The translations under genes and the position numbers were made by a program. Below, piece after piece: positions 21,067 through 31,734 of a stretch of 64,000 nt of DNA. The notes beneath the pieces are model-generated. The model was not told the origin of the DNA and ran no database searches. It saw only the letters and a list, made by a program, of their open reading frames with translations. The stretch is taken from the NCBI RefSeq assembly GCF_900497805.2, contig NW_020940358.1, forward strand, positions 30,373,300 to 30,437,299. Direction: 5' to 3'. The stretch comes from Vombatus ursinus. Taxonomy: Eukaryota; Chordata; Mammalia; Diprotodontia; Vombatidae. How positions within the stretch are numbered: position 1 is the first letter of the stretch; every line of letters begins with the position of its first letter.

Positions 21067-21599
21067 TAAAAAAAAAAGTTTTTATTGATGTCGTCTGTTT
21101 TTTACACATCATCATGTTATCCCCAGTATCCGACCCTCTCTCCCTGCCAGAGAGCTATCCCATCCTACAAGCAGTATTTTTTTATGTATGAAAATGTGAA
21201 AATTTATTATTATACAGTTTGCTTTTAAAAAATATTAAATTTTAAATTAAATTAATTTAATTTAACTTTTTTTAAAAAAAGAATAATGTCTTTTAATGTA
21301 TAAAACAACACATAGGGTTACAAAGGAGACAGTTATCAAAATATTTAAAAAACAACCAGGTTAAGAACGCCTGCTTTAATTTAAAGGCACCTACTTATTC
21401 GCAGTTTCATATAGAATCCTCTTTTTTTGCTGTGATCTGTGCATGAAAATGCTCCTTTTCTGATGTTTGGGCACAGAATTTTTTTTAAAGCACTTCCTAT
21501 TTGTAATGAATGAGAGATAAACCCTGACTAAAAACAAAAAATGAAATACATGACCTCTCAAAGTTTCTTCGCTATGAATTTCTCTTCTTTTTTTTTTTG
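21067..21599. other. Probable degraded L1 3' UTR pieces and A/T-rich sequence
   Basis: AGTTTTTATTGATGTCGTCT near 21078 resembles the reversed start of old L1 3' UTRs (compare 24750 and 43157). The rest, to 21599, is A/T-rich and unassigned, with no coding signal. Confidence 0.35.
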
Positions 21600-22140
21600 G
21601 TGATTTAAAAAATTCTTTTTTCTTTTTTAAAATTAATTAATTTTTATTTTTCAACATTCACTTCCACAAGATTTTGAGTTCCAAATTTTCTCCCCATCTC
21701 TTACCTCCCCCCACCCCAAGACGGTTTGCATTCTGAATATTCCTTCCCCTAGTCTGCCCTCCCTCCTATCTCCCCCTCCTTCTCTTATACCCTTAGTCTC
21801 TTCACTTATTTTCCTGTAGGGCAGGATAGATTTTTACACCCCATTGCCTGTATATCTTATTTCCCAGTTCAAGCAGTATTTTTTAAAGAGGAAAAATATC
21901 AGATACATTAAAAAAAAAATCCCCAAATATGTGCAACATGTAGTGCCTGTGGACCTCCCACCTCCCACCTCCACGAAGGGGGTGTCTTCTATCTCACATC
22001 TCCTGCTTGACCTTTGGAATTTTGTTATACTCACTTTTGAGTAAGTGTATGTGTGGGTGCAATTGTGCTTTGTGTTTACATTGTTGTAGTTATTGTATCT
22101 ATTCTTAGCTTTGGCTATTTCACTCTATATCAGTCTATGT
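21600..22140 (-). mobile_element. Old L1 fragment (minus)
   Basis: The reversed 3' UTR starts with ATTAATTTTTATTTTTCAAC and ACTTCCACAAGATTTTGAGT. It ends with TTTCACTCTATATCAGTCTA, a reversed ORF2 C-terminal segment, just before the CpG island. Confidence 0.65.
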
Positions 22141-22189
22141 AGAAAATCCTGAGTAAAACACGTTCCATCTGCGCTTTAGCCTTTCCCGG

Positions 22190-22760
22190 GAACTGCCTCC
22201 CTCTAAAGGATGCCGGAGCATCCCCGCGCTGTTCCGCTCCGAAAACACAAGGATCAGTTCTCCGGGTTTTCCAGATGGCCGCACAGTTCTCGCTTCTTGG
22301 TTCTTATCCAGTTCCGAGTTTTGTAGCTTGCTCCAGCGGCAGGCAAGGGCGGTGGCGCGCATGCGTACGGCGACGGGGCCCGGGCGTTGCGCCGCTGGGC
22401 CCCGGCGCGCCTTCGGGTGAGAGTCCGGGCCTGGGCCTCGGAACCGTCGAGGGGGCGGGGACGACGCTGGGGGCCGGGCCCTGGGGCCTGGGGGGCGCCG
22501 GGGACCGGCTCAGGTAGCGCCTCTGGGAGGTATCCTCGGGGGACAGGGGTCCTGGCTCTGGGCGGTGGCCTGCGCAGGGTGGAGAGGAGGCGGGGAAGGA
22601 GGCGCCGGGGAAAGTGGGGGAGGGGAGGCGGAAGGACGCGAGGGGGAGGGGCTGGCCGAGGCAGACACGTGGGGGAGGGGGTAGCTGGAGCGCGCTGTCC
22701 TGGGGCGGGGGATGGGAGTGGGACTGGGTGGGGGAGGGGGAATAAAAGGGAAGGAGACCG
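22190..22760 (+). promoter_or_regulatory. KANSL3: CpG-island promoter of KANSL3 with probable non-coding exon 1
   Basis: The base composition changes sharply to G+C-rich with many CpGs, the only such region in the window. It lies about 1.5 kb upstream of the first coding exon. GCGCATGCGT at 22357-22366 is an NRF1-like palindrome, which fits a TATA-less housekeeping promoter. A plausible exon 1 donor is CTTCGG|GTGAGAG at 22416/22417; another is CTCAG|GTAGCG at 22513/22514. The transcription start cannot be fixed by eye. Long open frames over the island on both strands come from its base composition. Confidence 0.7.
22357..22366. promoter_or_regulatory. NRF1-like site
   Basis: GCGCATGCGT differs by one base from the palindromic NRF1 consensus GCGCATGCGC and lies centrally in the CpG island. 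Confidence 0.55.
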
Positions 22761-22860
22761 TAGATCTCTGGTTCTGATCTTCTTAGGTGGCCAGCGCGGT
22801 GTTGTAAGAACCCTCGGTCCTGGGTTCAAATGTCAGCGCTGCCGCTTGGGAGCGCGTTGA

Positions 22861-23625
22861 TTTAAACCCTCGAGGTCATGTAGTCCAAGCTTCTAATTTT
22901 TTATGGATGAGCAAACTGAGACCCAGATAGGTGAAGTGAATTCCTAAAGGTCACTGAGGGTAGGAAGTAGCAAAACTTAAGGTTTTAATCCACGGCCTCC
23001 GACTCCCAATTCAGCGAGGTTTCCACTCTGCCAGGCTCCTGTTTGACCTTGAGCAAGTCATTTGCCCAGTTTTTGCCTATGTTTCCTGGAAGAGTGATGG
23101 TGATCTCAGTTCCCTTCCCGGCCCAAGTCTGTGATGTTCTATGAGCTCCCCCAGGGTCTGAAGGGCGTTAAAGATGGGGCCTCTGCGTGGAAGAGTTGTC
23201 TTGAGGATTCCTCTGGTGACTTTGGAGGGGGTGGGATGATAAACTGGACATTCAGAGATGGTGGTTGGGAATTAAAGGACCTGGGTGGGGATGGCACTGG
23301 TTGTAAGCCCCTGGCTGTTTAAGGGTGGTGGGTGGAGGTGAGATTTACAAGGAAAATCAGCCCTGGCCTTTTAAAGCCTGAAAGATTATCCACTTTTAAG
23401 AGTTCTTTATGATCTCTTAAGCAATAGCTGGCATGTATAGGTGCTTTACATTTTGCAAAGTGCATTATGTGCAGTATCTTATTTGTTCCTGAAAATGACC
23501 ATGTGAGGAAAGTAGCACAATTGTTTTTATCCCCATGTTATTGACCGAGAAACTTCAAAGGGGAAAGTGGCTTGCCCAGGGTTGAATAGGTGATAAATGG
23601 CAAAACTGGAACTTGGGCACAGGCC
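22861..23625. repeat. KANSL3 intron 1 with two old MIR-like copies (minus)
   Basis: Reversed MIR-type sequence is seen at about 22875-23050 (GCAAACTGAGACCCAGATAG) and about 23440-23625 (ACCGAGAAACTTCAAAGGGG then CTTGCCCAGGGTTGAATAGG). Between them is unassigned G-rich intronic sequence without a coding signal. Confidence 0.5.
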
Positions 23626-23633
23626 TTTTGATT

Positions 23634-23776
23634 CTTTTTTTTTTTTAGGCAGATGGGGCTAAGTGACTTGCCCAGGGTGACACAGCTAGTAAGTGTCAAG
23701 TGTTTGGTCTCAGGCTGGATTTGAACTCAGGTCCTCCTGACTTCAGGGCTGGTGCTCTGTCCACCTAGCTGCCCCA
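23634..23776 (-). mobile_element. tRNA-derived SINE (minus)
   Basis: After the poly(T) tail come TGACTTGCCCAGGGTGACAC, TTGAACTCAGGTCCTCCTGA and the reversed head CCACCTAGCTGCCCC. It is inserted in KANSL3 intron 1. Confidence 0.85.
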
Positions 23777-23789
23777 TAATTAAGGTTTT

Positions 23790-23947
23790 TTTGTTTTGGT
23801 TTTTTTTTTTTTGGTGAGGCAATTGGGGTTGAGCGACTTGCCCAGAGTCACGCAGCTAGTGAGTGTTATTTGTCTGAGGCCACATTTGACCTCAGATCTT
23901 CCTGACTCTAAGGCCCGAGCTCTATCCACTGTGCCACTTAGCTGCCC
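23790..23947 (-). mobile_element. tRNA-derived SINE (minus), adjacent copy
   Basis: A second reversed copy lies only about 15 bp after the first, with its own poly(T) start, GGCAATTGGGGTTGAGCGAC, and the end GTGCCACTTAGCTGCCCC. Both are antisense to KANSL3. Confidence 0.85.
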
Positions 23948-24006
23948 CTTTTTGATTCTTTAAATCCAGTTATCTTTCTGCTGTATAATGTTGGCTTTTT
24001 TCAAGA

Positions 24007-24046
24007 TATATATGTGTGTGTATATACACACACACACACATACTAT
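24007..24046. repeat. (TA/TG)n and (CA)n microsatellite
   Basis: Alternating purine-pyrimidine run: ATATATATGTGTGTGTATAT followed by ACACACACACACACA. Long enough to be polymorphic and able to form a short hairpin. Confidence 0.85.
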
Positions 24047-24222
24047 ACATAAATAATTAGAAAACAACGCAAGATAGTAAATAAGTACTCAGTTGTGAAA
24101 TACAGAATATAAGTGCTAACGTTTTTCTGAGAAAAGGACAAGATTGTTTGAGTCAGAAATTCATAATACTGGAATTGAATTTTGCTCTATCCCTATTGCA
24201 ATTTGATCTCTTCTTGCTGCAG

Positions 24223-24275
24223 ACCGACGGCATGCTGACTGCCAGGCTCTGAGAGACTGTCTCGCTTCTATAGAA
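24223..24275 (+). other. KANSL3: KANSL3 exon 2, 5' UTR part with a 6-codon uORF
   Basis: The acceptor TTCTTGCTGCAG precedes 24223. Between it and the start codon lies a short upstream ORF, ATG at 24232 to TGA at 24250-24252 (MLTARL). It ends 23 bases before the main ATG. Confidence 0.7.
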
Positions 24276-24490
24276 ATGTCACACCGTGGTGGTGAGCGAG
24301 ACTTCCAGACTTCAGCTCGGCGAATGGGCACCTCTCTGCTTTTCCAGCTTTCAGTACATGAACGGGAACTGGACCTGGTGTTTTTGGATCATAGCTATGC
24401 CAAGCCATGGAGTGCTCACCCAGATGCCAGCAGTGCCCGTCCAACCCGCATGCTCTTTGTCACTCCCAGGCGTCACCAGGACAGTACCAT
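24276..24490 (+). CDS. KANSL3: KANSL3 coding exon (exon 2), residues 1-71
   Basis: It opens with [18 protein letters not shown], the conserved KANSL3 N-terminus, which fixes the start at 24276. It ends ...ACCAT|GTGAGT, leaving two bases of an Ile codon that exon 3 completes. Confidence 0.95.
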
Positions 24491-27400
24491 GTGAGTTTGT
24501 GGTCCTCCTCCATTAGGGTGCTGAGAGTGCCCCAACACCAGGTACCATGGTTGTTGGGTGATGGGGTATGGGGAGGGTGTTTCTGGGCATTCTGAAGGAG
24601 ACTGGCTTGGGGGTTTCAGGGATTTGAGACAATTCTATGATGTCTAGCACATCAGATTAAGGCCTGGGTGTCCAACGTATGACAAAATGTGGCCTGGCTG
24701 ATTCAGCCTGCCTGAGATTTTTATATTTAGAATTCTGTCGTTTAAAAAAAAAGTTTTATTGATGCCTTTTGTTTTTACATCACAGTCATTACTGGATATA
24801 CCCCCACCTCCATTGAACCTCACTTGTAATAAAGAAAAATAGTTAAGCAAAAACCAACCGAAACAGTGGCCACATCTGACGTTCTGCACCTGTAGTCCCC
24901 AACTCTCTACCAAAAGGAGGGAGGTGTGTTTCATCATCTGTTCTCTGGGACCAAGATTGGTCATTGCAGTTTCTCAGCATTTGGCTTCCGTTTAGCGTCC
25001 TTTTTATTTACATTATAGTTGTCATTGTGTATATTGTTTTCCTGGTTCTACTTACTTTACTCTGTATCAGGTCACAGAAATCTATCCATCTTTCTCCTTT
25101 TTGTTGTTTCTGGTGCTATTAATAATCCATTGCATTCGAATACCATAATTCATGCAGCCATTTCTCAATTAGTAGACATTCACTGTGCACCTCATTTTTT
25201 TTGTTTACTTATATATTTTTGCTGTCACAAAAAATGTACTATGAATATTTTGGTACATATGACTGCTTGAGAGTTTTAGCAAAAAATACTTAAATAAATT
25301 GCCTAACATATGAGAACTAATAAAGAGTTCTGGATTTGGAATCACAAAACCTGGATTTACCTCCCCACCCTGTCATTTACTACCTGTTTGACATTGGGCA
25401 AGGTACTTAACTTCTCTGGGCCTCAGATATCAAATGTCAGGGTTGGATTAGATGATCTCTGAGGTTCCTTCAACCTCTAAATCTTTAATCCTAGCAGCTC
25501 ATTAGAACTTAACTAATGACATTTCTGGTTATGTGGCCAGTCTCTTCCATGAAAGTTTATTCTTTTTCATGAAATTTCTGAAAATAAATCTTTTGAACCA
25601 CCATCAGAGAGGTAAACCTGGAGTCAGAATTCAGATGTGGTCTGACTTAGTATATGCCATAGTTCTCAAAAATAGTTCAGCCTGTTAAAAGCCAGTTTCC
25701 TCATTGACTTTATCAAAATTAATTGATGGCTAGTACTTGTAATTAAATTTTTATAGGATGGAATTGATTAAATTGCTTTTATACTTAAGTACCAGTTATA
25801 CTTCAGTAATTATTTAGAATCATTATGAGAAATTAACAGACCATAATCCACCATTGCTAATAGTACAAAATGAATATATCCTGAGCACGTGTTAAGAATT
25901 GGAAAGACTTGGACCCCCTTGGCCTTAGTGAAGGATTTATATCTTAATACCTTCATAAAGTACATATGTTTCTGTCAGAATCTGTATCCACTCAGGAGAG
26001 ATATAATTGTGGAAAACAGTATTGATACTTGATTTTGGGGTTGGGGGAAATAAGTTCCAAAGGAGAGCAAAATCAGTAGATAGCTTGAAAATGAGGGTTA
26101 GAGTTAGAATGATATAGAGGAACAGAATAGGGAGAAAAATCAACTAGTTGACTGTTTGTTCTGGTGTCTGCCACAGGTCTAATGTCTGATGCTCAGCTTT
26201 GCATGTTCAGGAAATCAGTTTTACCAGTCCTTGCAGGAGAGATCAGGCTCTGGCAGTTTCAACAAAGTACTGTTTAAGGCATCAGAATGTCAATTTTTTT
26301 TTTTTTTACTATAGTGGCTCTACTCTTTCAGGGGCTTGCATAATTGTCCTAATAATAATAATTCATAATAATAATTCATAATAATCCAGGGACAACCTCC
26401 TCCCTCCCCGCCCCCCAGCTTCTTTGTGTCAAAGTATTTGTGAAAAACAAAGGAATCAGAGCAAAGGGAATTGGATAATTTTGAAGGTTGTAGAGCCAGA
26501 ATTATTCCTCATTCACTATAGAATCCACATTTTTTTGGTAACCAGAATACTCATGTTTGCAAAGTTTGTTGTCTCTTTTCCTTAGCCAGTGCTTGATACA
26601 CATGACAGATCTTACTGTTTGACTTTGCTTTTCTAGAGTCCTGAAGATCACCACTCTTCTGTTATGACACCATTACTTCTGGCATATTATAGTTAGTTGG
26701 ATCATAGCTGATTTTACTTTATTTTTATTTTAGTTTCAATGAAATTTGAGATGGGGGGATGTTATGGGCTGGCCTAACTCAGGCCAATCCCTTGTTAATT
26801 TTAAGTTAGATATCGGAACAAAATAGGACACTCACCAGGCCTCTTCAACAGTTAGCAAAAGTAGATTTGCTTAGCCATAGCAGGAGAAGGACATTCAACA
26901 AGACTAGGCATTGAGAACACCTCCTCTTGATTCAGCCTAGGGAAAGCTCTCTTGTGTCCCCATTCAGGCATCTGAGAGTCCCTCGCAACTCCTCCTGACT
27001 GCTTTGTATTCAGGCATTGAGGACATGATGTCTGAAGTCTGCATTCTTAGTCTCCTGAAACAGTCTCTAGGAATGTTTCAGTACCTTTTTAGGAAAAACT
27101 AGCCTGACTTGCTTGGGGGGACAGGGAGAGTGGGCTAAGACATTGCTCCTGTCACAGGGAGTTTCCTGAGATTAAGGGAGCTCCTAAATATTTATCTACT
27201 ATTTATGGCCCTGAAAGGGAGCACTTCTCATTCATTAAAAAACCAGAAGTTAAAATATTCATATTTACACTTGAATAATATTTGTGACTTTTGTAGTATA
27301 TTTACCTTTCTAATTGTTTTGCTTTGGACAGTATTAAAATTAGTCTATTCCTTGTGCGCATACCATCAGGGCAGTGGCATGAATTGAAACTCTTCTGAAT

Positions 27401-30400
27401 AAGAAATTTTATGTGGATGACATGCAGTTGGGTGATTGAGAACTGACTGTATGAAAGAAATATATAGACAGTTGAATGAAAATTGAGCATATGTACAAAT
27501 TAAGCAAAATAGTTGTGGTCTGATTATACTTTGTTTATTTGTAGTGAGGCAGACATCCCTATTGATGTGGAAACTGTCACATCTACCCCGGTGCCACTCT
27601 ATGACAACCAGAAGGCACGAAGTGTGATGAATGAGTGTGAACGCCATGTCATCTTTGCCCGGACTGATGCAGATGCTCCACCCCCACCTGAGGACTGGGA
27701 GGAGCATGTCAACAGGTAGGCCTCCTCAGGAACATTGAATCCCATGGGATGATGGTCACAGTTTCTGAATTAGTTTTCATTTTTATTATCATCTCATCCT
27801 TGCATTCTAAAACGTAAATTGAAAGCTTGTTTGCAAATAGTGCTATGTAGTTCAGGTTGAGTTAGGCAGACATTGTCCTAGGGATATGATATGGCAGACA
27901 GAATACTTGGAGTCGTAAGATTTGGGTGTAGTTCTAAGTTTGGCCATCAACTCTGTCCTCAGGCAAGTCGTTTAGTTTCTCTGAGCCTTAGTTTCTTCAT
28001 CTGTAAAAATAGAAGTAGTGTTTACCTCACAAGGTGTGAGGATCAAATGAGATAATGTATGTAAAGCTTTAATACCCTTAAAATGGGGATAATTGTACTG
28101 CTCACCTCACTGAATTATGAGATCAAATGAGATAAACTATATAAAATACTCTGCAAATGGCAAAACATTATATAAACTGCTATTAAGGTAAATATACCAA
28201 TTCAGATAAACATTTAGAAGACATACAGATTGTAGAATAATAAAACATTAAATTTGCATGTAAATATGTAAGATTAAGAATTTACCATCATTTAGAAGTC
28301 TAGGTGGTGAACAAATGAAGGGAATCCCACAGCCATACAAAGCAGAGCTTCGTCATTAAGTCTGGGAAGTGTGTTGGCCCTTAGAGTATTTTAGACTGTA
28401 CTAAGGAAAGCAGTCTGTAAACTTTTTCAGAATCTCAAAGTTGGAAGGGACCTTATAGATCCTCTAGTGACTAGATTCTAATCTAACCCTAAATGAACAG
28501 AATATCCCCTACAGCATAATCTGACTAGGGATTATCTAGTTTTTGCTTGAAAAACCTGCAATGAGGGGGAATACTCTTTCTTCCAAGACCTCCAGTATCA
28601 AATACAAACTCCTCTGTTTGGCACTTAAAGGACTTCACCATCTGACTTCAGCCTCCCTTTCCAAACTTAATACATGTTACTTACCTTCGTGAATTCTATG
28701 TTCTAACCAAACTAGTCTACTTGCTGTTCCCCACATGTGAACATTCTGTCTCCTGCCTCTGTGCCTTTAGGCTGTTTGTTTGCCATGCTTAGAATGCCCT
28801 CCCCCAATTCCTCAAAGTCCAACTCAAGTGGCATCCTAAATGAGGCCCTTCTTCATTCCCCAGTAGCTAGTACCTCCACCTTGAAATTTAGTATTTAATT
28901 AATTTAGTAATTAATTTTGTGTATATCAATCATTCTATTTATCTATGTGTGTATAAGAATTCAAAAGTATTATAAATATACACATGCTTACGTATATACA
29001 CACATAGGTATACATATAAGCATGTATGTATATATGCATGTTTTTTCCCTCACTAGAATGAAAACCTTTTAAAAAAAATTTGTTAATTAATTTATTTTGA
29101 TTTATCAACAGTCATTTCCACAAGCATTTGAGTTTAAAATTTTTCTCCCTCTCCTTCACCTCCCTCCCCATAACGGCTCTCAATCTGATATAGCCTATAC
29201 ATATACATTCCTATTAAACATATTTTCACATTAGTGATGTTATAAGGAAGAATTAGAACCAATAGGAGGAACCACCAGCAAGAAGAAACAACAAAACAGA
29301 AGAAAAAAAATAGCAAATAGTATGCTTTGATCTGCATAGAATAAAAACTTCTTGAGGCACTAATTTGTTTTTGTCTTTGTATTCTCATTTCCTAGCAGAG
29401 TGCCTGGCATGTAGTGGATACTTAATAAATATTTGTTGAATGAATATTTATTCTCCTCCCTTTCTTCCCTTCCCCAATCTTGTCCTCTCCAAACTAAACA
29501 TTCTTAGTTCTTTCTTCTAATTCTCATATGCCATGGACTCAGGGCACTTCCCAATACTTTGAATGCTTACCAGTTTATCAAAGTTTTTCCTAAAATGTGG
29601 TGCCTCAAACTAAAAAATATTCCATATATGGTCTGAGCGGGTCAGAATACAGTGGTTCTAATGCCTTCTTGGTTCTGGTCATCATGCTTCTTGTTGCAGC
29701 CTAATGTTATATTAGATTACATGGAATTGCTATGGCACATTTTGGACTCATATTGAGCTTGTAGTCTACTAAAATGTATAGATTTTTTTTCAATAAACTG
29801 TTGGCTAGCTGTCTTTCCTCCATCAAATTCTTGTGAAGTTAACTTTTTGAACACTAACATAAGACTTGCATGAAAGTTACTTGAATGTAAATTTAACTCC
29901 ATTTCATTTTAGTTTTTTTTCCTACATGTTAGCTTGCTTTTCCTTCTTCCTTGAGCAGTGGTTGTATTTCCTTTTGAACTTCTGTTTTCTTTTGTGCATT
30001 TAAAAAAATGCTTTAATAGACCACTTTTTTTTGTCATCACTATTGCTTCTTCCCACTACCCCTTTCTCCCTAAATAAATATAGAGGAAAAAAGAGTTGGA
30101 ATATAGATATTGGAGAAGAAAAAAACTCAAATACTTAGAAATGTTCCTTCTAAAGAACACTTGTAATCAATAACCAGTCAAGCAAATCAAATCCACCCAG
30201 TGGCCATATCCTAAAATATATGTCTCTTTTTGCACCTTGAATCTGTCCTGTCTCAGTCAGGAGGTGGGTAACATGCTTCATTATAGGTCCTCGGCAGACT
30301 TGATTGGGTATTGCATCAGAGTTCTTAGATCTTTTAAAGTTGTCTTTACAGTAGTGTCATTGTATAAATTGTTCTGATTATGCTTGCTTCTCTCTGCATC

Positions 30401-31702
30401 AGTTCATATAGATCTTCCTAGATTTCTCTGAAACCATTGCTTTCATTCTTCCATTATATTCATATACCATAATTTGTTCAGTCATTTCCTAATTGCTGCA
30501 TATCCCCTTAGTTTCAGTTCTTTGCCTCTACAAAAATAACTGCTATAAATATTCTTGTACATATGGGTCCTTTTTCTCTTTCTTTGATGTGTTTGGAGAA
30601 TAGGCCTCGTAGTGGTGTCACTAGGTCAAAGGCACAATTTAGTGACCTTTTGGTCATAGTTCCAAATAGCTTACCAGAATGGCTGGACCAACTCACAGTT
30701 CCATCAACAGTGCTTTATTGTATTCATCATTCAGTAAATACTCAAAATGGTTTGTGAGCAAGCTGTCTTGTTGTAGACTGTCTCAGTCCTTCAATACAAT
30801 GTTTACACAATTCAGCAAGTTGTTAATTTGTTCCTTCTAAATAGACAAGGAAAGGTTCCATTTCACAAGGAACATTTTTGTTACGTGATTGTCCATCCTC
30901 AAGCACTTGCTGTTCTTCAGCTAAAATTTAAATGTTTCTGCTTGATGAGATAATTCAGTTCCATATATTTGGAGCTTATTCAGGGGAATACATGTTGACC
31001 AGAGTTGTTAATAGAGTACCCTCAGTGGCATTTCATTGTTAGAACTGGACCAAAACATAGTTATTACAGTATTAAACTACATGTAAGGGTGCAAGGAATA
31101 AGGATTTATTAAGTGCCCGCTATCTACCAGACACTTCCCTACCTAAGAACTTTCCAGTTATCTCATTTAATCTTCACAGCAATCCTATGAGATAGGTGCT
31201 GTTTTTAGCAATATTTTTTACAGTTATGGAAACTGAGTTAGACAGTGTTTAAATGACTATTCCAGAGTTACATAGCTAGTCAGTATCGGAGGCTGGATTT
31301 GAACTTGAGTCTTCCTTACTCTAGGCCCAGTGCTCTATTCACTGTGCCACCTCATTGCCTTTAATTATAATTCATCTTATAGCTAAAGAAGAGCACAGGA
31401 GCTATAGAAACATCAGAAAGGCAAGATAAATTAAGAAATAATCACATGACACTTTAATAGGTTTACTAGTTGAACCTCTATATTTACTTGAATATAAGTC
31501 ATAGTAACAAAGTCAGAATATATACTGAACATTGTTTCTTAAGATTTTGCATACCTCATTTTAATTTTGAAATTCCTTAAGAATTGGGTGTGTGTGAGAA
31601 GCATATGTTCTAGCTATGAGTGTGCCTTTATATTTATAAGGCTGAATAAAATAGAAACATCTCATATTGGGTGATTGAATCCTTGAGATATCCACCCCGC
31701 CC

Positions 31703-31734
<32 letters not shown>

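Noticed and set aside
22254-22829. 191-codon minus-strand and 157-codon plus-strand open frames over the CpG island
   Set aside because: Pro/Arg/Gly-rich translations with no domain; stop codons are rare in G+C-rich DNA, so these are expected by composition.
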